DNA of 64,000 bases from Streptomyces pseudovenezuelae (lineage in GTDB: Bacteria; Actinomycetota; Actinomycetes; Streptomycetales; Streptomycetaceae): positions 124,001 to 188,000 of the forward strand of contig NZ_JARXVH010000005.1 in NCBI RefSeq assembly GCF_029892565.1, given 5' to 3'. How positions within the stretch are numbered: the stretch's first letter is position 1; each line of letters begins with the position of its first letter. The position numbers were made by a program, and so were the translations under genes. Under the pieces are notes generated by a model. The model saw only the letters and a program-made list of their open reading frames with translations, searched no databases and was not told where the DNA came from. This document shows, piece by piece, positions 40,778-49,179 of the stretch.

Positions 40778-41374
40778 CTACTCCAACTCGGTCTGCTTGA
40801 GGGTGGGATGGACCGCCACGACGATCCGGTGATCGCGGCCGCCTTCGGCGTCGGGCGCGTCGTACTTGCGGATCAGCGAGGTGACACCGGCCGTCAGCTC
40901 CTGGATGAAGGCGGCCCGTTCGGTCGCCGAGGCGAAGCGCACCTCACCGTCCAGGGCATAAGTGGCGAGCCCCTTGCGGGCCTTCGTCGCACCGGTGATC
41001 AACGAGCCGACGTCCCGCACCAGTCGGGCGCCGAGCGCGAGCAGCCAGCGCGCGGACAGCTGGTCGCGGAAGCGGTCCGGGTCCGGCTGCACGGCGGCGA
41101 GCGCGAGCGGCGAGATGACGTACGACGCGGCGGTCGCCCGCATCAGCCGCTCGGTGACGTTGCCCTTGCGGCGCTCACCGGCCAGCTCGACCAGGCCGTG
41201 CCGCTCCAGCGCCTTGAGGTGGTAGTTCACCTTCTGCCGAGGCAGCCCGACCCTGCCGGCCAGCATGGCGGCCGACGCGGGTCCGGCCGCCAGTTCGGCC
41301 AGCAGCCGGGCCCTTATGGGGTCCAGGGAGACGGCTGCGGCCTCGGGGTCCTCGATCACGGTCACGTCCAGCAT
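40778..41374 (-). CDS. ArsR-type helix-turn-helix regulator
   Basis: 198 aa. Winged helix at residues about 15-75 (L-D-P-I-R-A-R-L-L-A-E-L, then V-N-Y-H-L-K-A-L-E-R-H-G-L-V), a form found in ArsR regulators paired with SRPBCC proteins; no metal-binding cysteines are seen. The remaining 120 residues are helical. A perfect 14-bp inverted repeat lies 12 bp upstream of its start, so autoregulation is likely. Stop and next start are only three bases apart. Confidence 0.87.
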   Translation of the reverse strand: MLDVTVIEDPEAAAVSLDPIRARLLAELAAGPASAAMLAGRVGLPRQKVNYHLKALERHGLVELAGERRKGNVTERLMRATAASYVISPLALAAVQPDPDRFRDQLSARWLLALGARLVRDVGSLITGATKARKGLATYALDGEVRFASATERAAFIQELTAGVTSLIRKYDAPDAEGGRDHRIVVAVHPTLKQTELE

Positions 41375-41385
41375 GGGTCCACCGT

Positions 41386-41431
41386 CTCACCGAACACTTT
41401 TTTTGTCCAGGCGAGCGAAGTGTTCGGTGAG
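41386..41431. promoter_or_regulatory. Perfect 14-bp inverted repeat, ArsR operator candidate
   Basis: CTCACCGAACACTT (41386-41399) and AAGTGTTCGGTGAG (41418-41431) flank an 18-bp spacer containing a short T-run. Placed directly upstream of the ArsR start, it is the obvious operator; as RNA it could also fold into a hairpin. Confidence 0.65.
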
Positions 41432-41467
41432 CCGGCGCGGGGACCCTCGCCGAGAAGGCATCCCGGC

Positions 41468-42172
41468 TCAGCCGGGCAGGAGGCCCAGGGCATGGTCGTA
41501 CCGGCTGACCGTGCTGCTCTTCAGCCCCGGCCAGGTCTGCACGCGCGTCCAGAGCTCGCTCGCCGAGCCGATCCCGTCCCCCGGCGCCGCGAGGGCGTCG
41601 ATGTGGGCCTGGGCGCTCTCCCACTCGGCGTAGTTGAGGACCCGGGCGCCGTCGGTGGAGAGGTGGAAGTGGGCGGAGATGCCGCCGGGGTGCGGGGCGG
41701 GCTCGCTCGCCAGCGCCTCCGCGACGGCGTCCACCCAGGCGCGCTGCCGCTCGGCGTCCGGCCCCTCGAACTCGATGTCCACGATCACCACGCACCCGGG
41801 AACGCGCCCGCCCCGGTCGGCCGGGCCGAGGCTGCGGTAATGCCGGTACCGGCCGAGCCCCACCCGGTCGATGCCCGGTACGGCGGTGTCGATCTCGTCG
41901 ACGCGCTCCTGCCGGTGCGTCTTGACGAAGGCCTCGTAGGCCGCCTCGCCCGTCCACTGCGAGTAGTGCAGCAGGGTGGAGGCGTCGTGCCCGGTGTAGA
42001 CGTGGTAGCCGAGCAGATCGGCGGCCGGCCAGGGGCGGCGCTCCCAGGCACCGGCGATCGCCTCGACGGTCTGCCGCTGACGCAGGGGTGTGCCCACGCG
42101 CCAGGTGCTGAAGAAGGGGGCGCCGATACGGGGGTCGGCGAGGTCGGGGTGTGTGTCCGTGCGTCGGGTCAT
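41468..42172 (-). CDS. Antibiotic biosynthesis monooxygenase-like (ABM) double-domain protein
   Basis: 234 aa from ATG 42172 with GAAGAG upstream; a TTG 15 bases earlier is possible. Two ferredoxin-like ABM repeats are apparent: the first with L-H-Y-S-Q-W-T-G-E-A-A-Y-E-A-F (about 67-81), the second with V-L-N-Y-A-E-W-E-S-A-Q-A-H-I. This matches actinobacterial proteins annotated as antibiotic biosynthesis monooxygenase, most of which have unknown substrates. It stands alone between two unrelated units. Confidence 0.75.
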   Translation of the reverse strand: MTRRTDTHPDLADPRIGAPFFSTWRVGTPLRQRQTVEAIAGAWERRPWPAADLLGYHVYTGHDASTLLHYSQWTGEAAYEAFVKTHRQERVDEIDTAVPGIDRVGLGRYRHYRSLGPADRGGRVPGCVVIVDIEFEGPDAERQRAWVDAVAEALASEPAPHPGGISAHFHLSTDGARVLNYAEWESAQAHIDALAAPGDGIGSASELWTRVQTWPGLKSSTVSRYDHALGLLPG

Positions 42173-42243
42173 GACGCAACTCTTCAATCTCGACCGAACT
42201 TGAGGTCAAGCGCGCAGGACTGCCGGTTCCTGGCCGGAGGCCC

Positions 42244-42945
42244 CTAACTCCCCGCTCCCTCGCCGCTCTCTCCCGGCCCGCGCTCCCCCAGCCGCGCCAA
42301 CTGCGTCTGGAACCAGTCGAGCCGCGCCTGCAACAAGGCGGCCTCCGCGGTGAGTTCGGGTACGCCGAGGCCTTCGACGCCAACGAGTTCGGCCACCTGG
42401 CGGGCGCTCGCGCTCCCGGCGACGACCCGCAGGCCCTCACCGGCGAGCCGGGCGAAGGCGGCGAGTGAGACGGACGTACGGCCTCGGACGCAGCCCGCGC
42501 AGGCCGGTGCCAGGGCGAGCCAGCCGGGGCGGCCGCGGCCCGCGTCGGCGAGGGCGGCGGCGACCGTGCCGCAGGCGCACGGTCCGACCGTGGCCGTGCG
42601 CACGCGCTGACGGGCGTAGCGGAAGCCGCGTTCGAAGCGGATGTAGGCGCCCAGCACGGTGACGTCGAGCAGGACGGCGCTGCGGTGCTCGGCGGTGCAC
42701 AGCAGCCCCTCGGCCACCGCACGGTCGTGCACGCAGTGGAAGCCGCAGTCGCAGCGGCGGTGCGGCGCCCGGTGCCGCAGGCCGTAGACGCAGGACGCGT
42801 CGGCCAGGACTCCGTACGGCAGCGCGCCGCCGAGCGACACACCGGTGAACCCGGCCCGGGTGCCGTCCTGGGACAGCACCGGGTGGGCGATCTTGTATCC
42901 GGTCGGCGGCTCCGTCGGGCGTTCCGCCGGAAGCCGCAGCCTCAT
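42244..42945 (-). CDS. Cys/His-rich hypothetical protein
   Basis: 233 aa from ATG 42945, overlapping the stop of the 45-residue gene upstream (ATGA). Cysteines cluster as C-V-Y-G-L-R-H...H-R-R-C-D-C-G-F-H-C-V-H, then C-A-C-G, then C-A-G-C-V-R-G-R, so a multi-zinc or Fe-S structural role is plausible. The C-terminal 40 residues look like a coiled coil (A-A-L-L-Q-A-R-L-D-W-F-Q-T-Q-L-A-R-L). No family name is assigned. The start is supported by the overlap; a longer reading would add 77 low-quality residues. Confidence 0.72.
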   Translation of the reverse strand: MRLRLPAERPTEPPTGYKIAHPVLSQDGTRAGFTGVSLGGALPYGVLADASCVYGLRHRAPHRRCDCGFHCVHDRAVAEGLLCTAEHRSAVLLDVTVLGAYIRFERGFRYARQRVRTATVGPCACGTVAAALADAGRGRPGWLALAPACAGCVRGRTSVSLAAFARLAGEGLRVVAGSASARQVAELVGVEGLGVPELTAEAALLQARLDWFQTQLARLGERGPGESGEGAGS

Positions 42946-43079
42946 CGGGCCGCCGGAACCTCTTCGGGGGCCTTCAATTCCTTGATCTCCTCGGGGAGTT
43001 CGAGCTCCTCGGGTTCTCGACCGTGCTCCTGCGGACGCTCTTCCGCGATTCCGGTGGCGAGTGCCTTGCCGAGTTTCAT
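42942..43079 (-). CDS. Small 45-residue protein
   Basis: ATG 43079 with GGAGG upstream. It begins M-K-L-G-K-A-L-A-T-G and ends in an acidic, Glu/Pro/Leu-rich tail (E-E-L-E-L-P-E-E-I-K-E-L). The good ribosome site, ATGA coupling to the Cys-rich gene and plausible codon use argue that it is a real gene. No function is known; it may be an accessory to the downstream protein. Confidence 0.68.
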   Translation of the reverse strand: MKLGKALATGIAEERPQEHGREPEELELPEEIKELKAPEEVPAAR

Positions 43080-43191
43080 GACGCCTCCATGGGCCGATGC
43101 ATGCCGATGACCGTCCCGACCATGGTGACCCATGAAGGGCGAAAGGGACACAGGGCCTGGCAGGCGCCCTCCCCACCCCACCCCGCAGTGC

Positions 43192-43225
43192 TACTTACCA
43201 ATACCTCGTAGCAGAATTAAGTAGA
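43192..43225. promoter_or_regulatory. AT-rich inverted repeat upstream of dapA
   Basis: CTACTTA (43192-43198) and TAAGTAG (43219-43225) are perfect complements around a 20-bp spacer, 31 bp before dapA, in an unusually AT-rich patch. It may mark the dapA promoter or an operator. Confidence 0.35.
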
Positions 43226-43256
43226 GCTTCACGGTTGCCTCGCCGACACTACTCCC

Positions 43257-44162
43257 ATGACGACGACCGCCGCCCGCCCCGTCCGGCCTTTCGGCCGTGC
43301 GCTCTGCGCGATGATCACGCCCTTCACCGAGGGGGGCGCGCTGGACCTCGACGGCGCGCAGCGGCTCGCCGAGCGTCTGGTGTCCCACGGCTGCGACGGG
43401 CTGGTGCTGTCCGGCACGACGGGCGAGTCGCCGACCACCACGGACGCCGAGAAGGCGGCGCTGGTGACGGCGGTACGGGAGGCGGTGGGCGAGCGGGCGA
43501 CGGTCGTGGCGGGGGTCGGCACCTTCGACACCCGGCACACCGTGGAGCTGGCCCGGGCAGCCGAAAAGGCGGGCGCGGACGGCCTGTTGGTGGTGAGCCC
43601 GTACTACAGCAGGCCCCCGCAGGACGCGCTGGAGGAGCACTTCCGGACGGTCGCGGACACGACGGGGCTGCCGATGGCGGTGTACGACATCCCGGCCCGC
43701 ACCGGCACCCGGATCGAGCCGGACACCATGCTCCGGCTCGCCGAACACCCCCGGATCGTGGCGGTCAAGGACTGCTCCTACGACTTCCTCGGCGCCCAAA
43801 AGGTGCTCGCCCGCACGGAGTTGGCGTACTACGCGGGCTGCGACGAACACAACCTCGCCCTGTACGCGGTCGGCGGCGCGGGCTACGTCAGCACGGTTGC
43901 GAACGTGGTCCCGGCTCAACTCCGCGCGGTCATCGACGCGTTCGAGGCGGGCGACACCCCCGTGGCCGCCCGCCTCCAGCAACGCGCCACGCCGCTCATC
44001 GAGGCGATGATGGCGGCGGGACTGCCCGGCACGGTCACCGCCAAGGCACTCCTGCGCGAACTCGGCCTGCCCGCGGGCCCGGTGCGTGCCCCGCTGCGGC
44101 CCGCCGGCCGCGAGGCGGTCGACGGCCTGCTGGCGGTGTACGAGGAACTCGCGGGCGGCTGA
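43257..44162 (+). CDS. dapA: 4-hydroxy-tetrahydrodipicolinate synthase
   Basis: 301 aa. First committed step of lysine and diaminopimelate synthesis: pyruvate plus aspartate semialdehyde. Family residues: G-T-T-G-E (52-56 region), Y-D-I-P-A-R-T with the catalytic Tyr, and V-A-V-K-D-C-S with the Schiff-base Lys. These distinguish it from the catabolic DapA-fold enzymes elsewhere in the window. dapD lies 2.5 kb downstream on the other strand, so the pathway genes are close but not in one operon. Streptomyces often has more than one dapA. Confidence 0.9.
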   Translation: MTTTAARPVRPFGRALCAMITPFTEGGALDLDGAQRLAERLVSHGCDGLVLSGTTGESPTTTDAEKAALVTAVREAVGERATVVAGVGTFDTRHTVELARAAEKAGADGLLVVSPYYSRPPQDALEEHFRTVADTTGLPMAVYDIPARTGTRIEPDTMLRLAEHPRIVAVKDCSYDFLGAQKVLARTELAYYAGCDEHNLALYAVGGAGYVSTVANVVPAQLRAVIDAFEAGDTPVAARLQQRATPLIEAMMAAGLPGTVTAKALLRELGLPAGPVRAPLRPAGREAVDGLLAVYEELAGG

Positions 44163-44172
44163 GGCCTGTTGG

Positions 44173-45390
44173 TCAGCGCTGGGCGAAGACCGGTTCCCAG
44201 CGCCCGGCGGCTTCGTCGTTGCCCACCCGGAAACCGCTGAGCGGGACGACCTCGTCGCTGCCGACGGTCACGAGCACGAGCCGGTTGTGGAACTCGTTCT
44301 TCCCGTTCTTCGCGATGTCCCAGGCGATGAGCCGGGTGTTGCCGACCCAGGCGAGCAGTTGCTGCCCGTGCACCTCGGTCTTGGTTCCGGTACGGGCGTC
44401 GATGATCCAGGACGAGGTCTTCCACTTCTCGCCGGCGAAGTCCCCGGCGACCAGCTTCCCGCTCGGTGACGTCCCCGCGTCCACGAACCAGTCCAGGTAC
44501 TTCTGGTTGGCCGGCACGGCGACCTCCTTGCCGGAGAGGTCGTAGAACTCCTTGCCGATGGACCCCATCGGATTGCCAGCCCACACGTACTTGCCGTCCG
44601 GCGAGAGGGCGAAGTCCTGGCGGCCGTTGAGGAAGCCGACGTCCGGGTCGCTCGGGTCGTGGGCCGGCTCGACCTCGCTCCAGGAGCCCTTGGCGGAGGC
44701 CACGTCGAAGACGTAGAAGCCGTTGCGGGTCGACGGCTGCTTCTGGTCCCAGCCGTCCGAGCCCTCGGTCTGTTCCAGTTGGTCCGGGTTCCCGCCGTAG
44801 GTGCTGGCGACCAGCTTCTGCCCGTCGCGCGAGAACGCCAGCCCGCCGACCCCGTGGTCCACCTTGATCCACCGCTTGACCTGACCCGAGGCCAGGTCGA
44901 GCAGGCCGATCCGGGAGGCGGGCAGGTTCTGCTCCAGGACGGCGGCGGTCTTCATGCCGGGGGCGACGGCGACCCAGGACCACTTGGTGGTCTTCACGTA
45001 CTTCCCCGTCTTGGGATCGAGCAGCCAATAGGTACGCACGGTCACGGCCCGGTCGGCCGACTGCACCACGGTCTTCGGGACGGAGTACGCGGCAAGTGCC
45101 GTGTTTCCGGCGGCGATCAGGTCGCGCGGCGGCGACTGGCTCGGGTGGGTGTTGACCTCGACCTGCTGGATGCCCCCAGAGGGGCGTACGTCGTCCTTGC
45201 CCGAGTCGAGCATGGGCACCGCCACGGCGACGGCCACCACCGCGACGGTGAGGGCGGCGACGGTCGCGTACCGGCGATTGCGTCGGCGCCGGCGCAGGGT
45301 CAGCACCCGGTCGGCCAACCCCGGTCCCACCGAGGTCTGTTCGTCGGCCTGCTCGCGCAGGGCGTCACGCAGGAGTTCATCGACGTTCAC
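44173..45390 (-). CDS. Membrane protein coupled to SigE-type sigma factor (probable anti-sigma-like)
   Basis: 405 aa from GTG 45390, overlapping the sigma-factor stop (GTGA). A cytoplasmic N-terminus (about 1-42, with an R-R-R-R-R-N-R-R stop-transfer run) precedes one membrane segment (about 43-60) and a large extracytoplasmic beta-propeller-like domain with repeated D-G-K/S-R-D-G-Q-K motifs (F-S-R-D-G-Q-K, L-S-P-D-G-K-Y, T-S-P-S-G-K-L). The arrangement is that of sigma-factor partner proteins that sense outside signals. No classical anti-sigma zinc motif is visible, so the anti-sigma role is inferred from coupling and topology. Confidence 0.75.
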   Translation of the reverse strand: MNVDELLRDALREQADEQTSVGPGLADRVLTLRRRRRNRRYATVAALTVAVVAVAVAVPMLDSGKDDVRPSGGIQQVEVNTHPSQSPPRDLIAAGNTALAAYSVPKTVVQSADRAVTVRTYWLLDPKTGKYVKTTKWSWVAVAPGMKTAAVLEQNLPASRIGLLDLASGQVKRWIKVDHGVGGLAFSRDGQKLVASTYGGNPDQLEQTEGSDGWDQKQPSTRNGFYVFDVASAKGSWSEVEPAHDPSDPDVGFLNGRQDFALSPDGKYVWAGNPMGSIGKEFYDLSGKEVAVPANQKYLDWFVDAGTSPSGKLVAGDFAGEKWKTSSWIIDARTGTKTEVHGQQLLAWVGNTRLIAWDIAKNGKNEFHNRLVLVTVGSDEVVPLSGFRVGNDEAAGRWEPVFAQR

Positions 45391-45950
45391 GGACGCACCT
45401 CCACGGGTGAGTAGTCACGGGACGGCGGCTGCTCGGCGTCGGCCGGACCCAGGGCCGCCAACTCCGGCGCCAGGGTGCGCAGTCGGGCGAGCGAGCGGTG
45501 GGTGGTGGACCGTACGGTGCCCACCGAGCAGCCCAGCAGCCGGGCCACGTCGGCCTCCGGGAGGTCCTCGAAGTAGCGCAGCACCAGCATGGTGCGCTGC
45601 CGGGCGGTCAGTCTCCCCAGGGCCTCACGCATCACGACCCTCAGCTCGGCGGCGGCCGCGGTGTCGCCCGCCGTCCGCGCACCGCCCTCGGGCGGCTCGG
45701 CGACACTGACCTCGCTCCGGCCCCACTTCAGCCGCCAGCGACTGACCTGCTGCCGGTACAGGATCCGCCGTACATAGGCTTCGGGTTCGTCGATCCGCTG
45801 CCACTTGCCCGCCGCCTTGACCAGCGCGTTCTGCAGCAGGTCCTCACCGGCGTGCCGGTCTCCCCCGCACAACAGCACCGCGGTCCTCAGCAGGGCCGAC
45901 GACCTGTTGTCCACGAACTCGCGGAAACCATCGAGCCCTTCGGCATCCAT
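45387..45950 (-). CDS. SigE-family ECF RNA polymerase sigma factor
   Basis: 187 aa from ATG 45950 (GTG 45956 is an alternative; GGGGGAAGAGAAG lies just upstream). Region 2 (F-R-E-F-V-D-N-R-S to Y-V-R-R-I-L-Y-R-Q) and region 4 (L-T-A-R-Q-R-T-M-L-V-L-R-Y-F-E-D-L, then helix-turn-helix L-G-C-S-V-G-T-V-R-S-T-T-H-R) match the actinobacterial SigE (TIGR02983) ECF group. It is translated with a membrane partner, so the activity of the sigma factor is probably controlled from the cell surface. Target promoters are unknown. Confidence 0.9.
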   Translation of the reverse strand: MDAEGLDGFREFVDNRSSALLRTAVLLCGGDRHAGEDLLQNALVKAAGKWQRIDEPEAYVRRILYRQQVSRWRLKWGRSEVSVAEPPEGGARTAGDTAAAAELRVVMREALGRLTARQRTMLVLRYFEDLPEADVARLLGCSVGTVRSTTHRSLARLRTLAPELAALGPADAEQPPSRDYSPVEVRP

Positions 45951-46089
45951 CGTCACCTTCTCTTCCCCCGGCGGCGCCTGTGCCCCGCCTCTGTGCTCCT
46001 GATGACGCGCGCGCCACCCCGCCGCTATGCCTGCCCCGGAAAGAATTCTCCGGCGAGCCCTCGGCCCCCGCTGCCGTACGTTGTCCTCC

Positions 46090-46593
46090 ATGAGCCGCCC
46101 CTTGCTCTTCCTCGACGTCGACGGCCCCCTCAACCCCTACGCGGCGCAACCCGAGCGACGCCCCGAGGGCTATACGACGCTGAGGGTGACCCTCCGGCCG
46201 GACCGCCGCCTGCGGGTCTGGCTGAACCCGACCCACGGGGCCGCGCTCCTCGCCCTGGACTACGACCTGTGCTGGGCGACCACGTGGATGGACACCGCGA
46301 ACCGCTGGATAGGCCCCGTCGTCGGCCTGCCCGAACTCCCCTACGTCGACTTCGGCGAGGGCCTGTTCGCCCGGCGGCCCGACGGGGTGCACTGGAAGAC
46401 GGAGGCGATCCTCGCGTACGCCGACGGCCGTCCCTTCGCCTGGGTGGACGACGAACAGGGCCCGGCGGACGACGAGTTCGTGGCCACGAGGCACCCGGCG
46501 CCGGCGCTGCTGCATCATGTGGACCCGCGCGTCGGCCTGCGCGAGCCGGACTTCACGGCACTGGCGGCGTTCGCGACGGCGCACCACGCGTGA
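46090..46593 (+). CDS. HAD-like domain protein
   Basis: 167 aa from ATG 46090; the ribosome site is weak. The N-terminus L-F-L-D-V-D-G-P-L-N (about 5-14) matches the DxDG motif I of HAD phosphatases. Later W-V-D-D-E-Q-G-P-A-D-D-E contains an acidic pair like motif IV, so a small HAD hydrolase is likely. Close relatives in Streptomyces are annotated as HAD domain or hypothetical proteins. Substrate unknown. Confidence 0.78.
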   Translation: MSRPLLFLDVDGPLNPYAAQPERRPEGYTTLRVTLRPDRRLRVWLNPTHGAALLALDYDLCWATTWMDTANRWIGPVVGLPELPYVDFGEGLFARRPDGVHWKTEAILAYADGRPFAWVDDEQGPADDEFVATRHPAPALLHHVDPRVGLREPDFTALAAFATAHHA

Positions 46594-46606
46594 CCGGCGC
46601 ATATGG

Positions 46607-46639
46607 GAGCGCCCGGCCATGACGCTCGGCCGGGCGCTC
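46607..46639. terminator. Bidirectional terminator hairpin
   Basis: A perfect 12-bp stem, GAGCGCCCGGCC with GGCCGGGCGCTC, and a 9-nt loop separate the convergent HAD-like gene and dapD. Confidence 0.75.
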
Positions 46640-46661
46640 ACCAACTGTCGTACCGTCAGGG

Positions 46662-47651
46662 TCAGTTGTGGCTGTGCAGGATCTCGTTGAGGCCGCCCCA
46701 GACGGCGTTGTTCGGGCGGGCCTCGACCGTGCCGGTGACGGAGTTGCGGCGGAAGAGGATGTTGGAGGCGCCGGACAGCTCACGGGCCTTGACGATCTGG
46801 CCGTCGGGCATGGTCACGCGCGTACCGGCGGTGACGTACAGCCCTGCCTCGACCACGCACTCGTCGCCGAGCGCGATACCGACGCCCGCCTCCGCGCCGA
46901 CGAGGCAGCGCTCGCCGATGGTGATGCGGACGTTGCCGCCGCCGGAGAGGGTGCCCATGGTGGAGGCGCCGCCGCCGATGTCGGAACCGTCGCCGACCAC
47001 CACGCCGGCCGAGATGCGCCCCTCGACCATGGAGGTGCCGAGCGTGCCGGCGTTGAAGTTGACGAAGCCCTCGTGCATGACGGTGGTGCCCTCGGCGAGG
47101 TGCGCGCCGAGCCGTACGCGGTCGGCGTCGGCGATCCGGACGCCCTTCGGGGCCACGTAGTCCGTCATGCGCGGGAACTTGTCGATGGACGTCACCTGGA
47201 GGTGCAGGCCCTCGGCGCGGGCGTTGAGCCGCACCTTCTCGACGTCGTCCACGGCGACCGGGCCGAGGGAGGTCCAGGCGACGTTGGCGAGGAAGCCGAA
47301 CATGCCGTCCAGGCTCTGGCCGTGCGGCTGGACGAGCCGGTGCGAGAGCAGGTGGAGCCGCAGGTAGACGTCGTGGGCGTCGATCGGCTTCGCGTCGAGC
47401 GAGGAGATGACGGTACGGACCGCGATGACCTCGACGCCACGTCGCGCGTCCGGCCCGACCGCTTTCGCCGCACCCGCGCCGAGCAGTTCCACGGCCCGCT
47501 CGGCCGACAGCCGCTCGCTGCCGGACGGTCCGGCCTCGGCGGCCAGCTCGGGCGCGGGGAACCAGGTGTCGAGAACGGTGCCGTCGGCGGCGATCGTGGC
47601 GAGGCCGGCGGCCACCGCCCCGGTGGTGCTGGGTGCAGTCGTGTCGGTCAT
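46662..47651 (-). CDS. dapD: Tetrahydrodipicolinate N-succinyltransferase
   Basis: 329 aa. Succinylates tetrahydrodipicolinate in the succinylase branch of lysine/diaminopimelate synthesis. It is the actinobacterial-type DapD: an N-terminal domain (about 1-170), then a left-handed beta-helix built from hexapeptide repeats (V-R-I-A-D-A-D, G-G-G-A-S-T-M-G, N-V-R-I-T-I-G) and a C-terminal segment ending W-G-G-L-N-E-I-L-H. Length matches actinobacterial homologues. dapA is nearby. Confidence 0.92.
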   Translation of the reverse strand: MTDTTAPSTTGAVAAGLATIAADGTVLDTWFPAPELAAEAGPSGSERLSAERAVELLGAGAAKAVGPDARRGVEVIAVRTVISSLDAKPIDAHDVYLRLHLLSHRLVQPHGQSLDGMFGFLANVAWTSLGPVAVDDVEKVRLNARAEGLHLQVTSIDKFPRMTDYVAPKGVRIADADRVRLGAHLAEGTTVMHEGFVNFNAGTLGTSMVEGRISAGVVVGDGSDIGGGASTMGTLSGGGNVRITIGERCLVGAEAGVGIALGDECVVEAGLYVTAGTRVTMPDGQIVKARELSGASNILFRRNSVTGTVEARPNNAVWGGLNEILHSHN

Positions 47652-47731
47652 GAGGGCAACCTAACCGGCGAGGGCCCGCGGAGGCGAACCAGCGGCGCGG
47701 GTGTCTCAGCCGGCGAGCGCCGAGGGGTGTC

Positions 47732-48052
47732 TCAGTGCGCGCCGCCCATGTTGAGCACCACGACCCCGACGATGATCAGCGCGATCCCGGCGGCCTTGGT
47801 CGCCGTCATGCCCTCCCCCAGGAACACCATGCCGATGCCGGCGATGGCCGCGGTGCCGATCCCGGACCAGATCGCGTAGGCCGTGCCGACCGAGACGCTC
47901 TTCAGGGTCTGCGCGAGCAGCAGGAAGGAGACGACGTACCCGAGGACGGTCAGCAGCGAGGGCAACAGCCTGCTGAAGCCCTCGCTGTACTTCATGGCGG
48001 TCGTGGCGCCCACCTCGGCGGCGATCGCCGCGCCGAGCAACAGGTATCCCAT
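47732..48052 (-). CDS. Small multidrug resistance (SMR) transporter
   Basis: 106 aa, four membrane segments. SMR hallmarks: G-A-A-I-A-A-E-V-G with the essential Glu near residue 13, and Y-A-I-W-S-G-I-G-T in segment three. Exports quaternary ammonium compounds and other cations by proton exchange as a dimer. It is monocistronic here; SMR proteins can work as homodimers, and no partner gene is adjacent. Confidence 0.92.
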   Translation of the reverse strand: MGYLLLGAAIAAEVGATTAMKYSEGFSRLLPSLLTVLGYVVSFLLLAQTLKSVSVGTAYAIWSGIGTAAIAGIGMVFLGEGMTATKAAGIALIIVGVVVLNMGGAH

Positions 48053-48094
48053 GCGTACGAGCGTACGTACCGGTCCGGCGGCCCCTGCCCGGGG

Positions 48095-48910
48095 TCACGG
48101 CTTGCGGGCGAGACCCCCGTGTTCGCCGATGACCTTGGGCGCCGGGGTGGTGGTGTCCGGCCGCCAGAGGGGGACGGAGACGACGCCGGGCTCAAGCAGT
48201 TCCAGGCCGTCGAAGTAGGCGGTGATCTCCTCGACCGTGCGCAGGTTGTAGGGGACGGCGCCGCTCTCGTTGTACGCGTTCTGGGCCTGCTCGAAGGCGG
48301 GGTCGATGCCCGCCGAGCCGTCGTTGATGGAGAGGTAACTGCCGGACGGGAGCGCACTCATCAGGCCGGTGACGATCGAGCGGGCCTGCTCGTGGGTGGC
48401 GACGTGCCCGAGGATGTTGCTGAGGATCAGCGCGGTCGGCTTGGACAGGTCGAGCGTCCGCGCGGCGGCCTCCAGGATGCGGGGGGTGTCCGTCACGTTC
48501 GCGTCGATGTAGTCGGTGACCCCCTCGCGCGTCGAGTAGAGCAGCGCGTGGGCGTGGGCGAGGACCATCGGGTCGTTGTCGACGTAGACGATCCGGGCCT
48601 CGGGGGCGATGCGCTGGGCGACCTCGTGGGTGTTGTCGGCGGTCGGCAGGCCGGTGCCGACGTCCAGGAACTGCCGGATGCCCGCCTCGGCGACGAGGTA
48701 GGCGATGTTGCGGGCCAGGAAGGCGCGGCTGCTGCGGGCGATGGTGACGATGCCGGGGAAGACGTCCGTGTAGGCGTCGCCGGCCACCTCGTCGACCGGG
48801 TAGTTGTCCTTCCCTCCCAGCCAGTAGTTCCAGATCCGTGCCGAGTGCGGCACCGACGTGTCGATCTTCTGGGGGTCCGCGGATCCGGGGGTGGTGGCCT
48901 TCTCGGTCAT
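48095..48910 (-). CDS. DUF574-type SAM-dependent methyltransferase
   Basis: 271 aa. Member of the Streptomyces-expanded methyltransferase family DUF574 (Methyltransf_19). It begins I-D-T-S-V-P-H-S-A-R-I-W-N-Y-W-L-G-G-K-D-N-Y, the family signature, with the SAM motif F-L-D-V-G-T-G-L-P-T and V-D-N-D-P for the ribose-binding acidic residue. Streptomyces carry many paralogues, some near regulators or secondary metabolism; substrates are unknown. Transcribed away from the AbfB-domain gene across a 269-bp gap. Confidence 0.88.
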   Translation of the reverse strand: MTEKATTPGSADPQKIDTSVPHSARIWNYWLGGKDNYPVDEVAGDAYTDVFPGIVTIARSSRAFLARNIAYLVAEAGIRQFLDVGTGLPTADNTHEVAQRIAPEARIVYVDNDPMVLAHAHALLYSTREGVTDYIDANVTDTPRILEAAARTLDLSKPTALILSNILGHVATHEQARSIVTGLMSALPSGSYLSINDGSAGIDPAFEQAQNAYNESGAVPYNLRTVEEITAYFDGLELLEPGVVSVPLWRPDTTTPAPKVIGEHGGLARKP

Positions 48911-49179
48911 GGGAGGCGTTCCGTCTTTCGGCAGGGCGTGGGCCGTGGGCAGGGGCAGGAGCGGGGCTGTTCAAGGGCAAGGCCGGCTCAAGGCACAACA
49001 TATGCCGCAACGGACCGGGCTTGTACAGCAGTTCAAAACAGAGGGACGTTCAATATTCATGGAAACCGCTCCCTGAAACGGTTCCCGGGCGCCTCACCAC
49101 TCCACTAGGGTTTCACCGATCACTTACCTCACCCTCACACCCCCGGCCGCCGCCTCGGGCGCCGCTGGAGGAACAGCGC

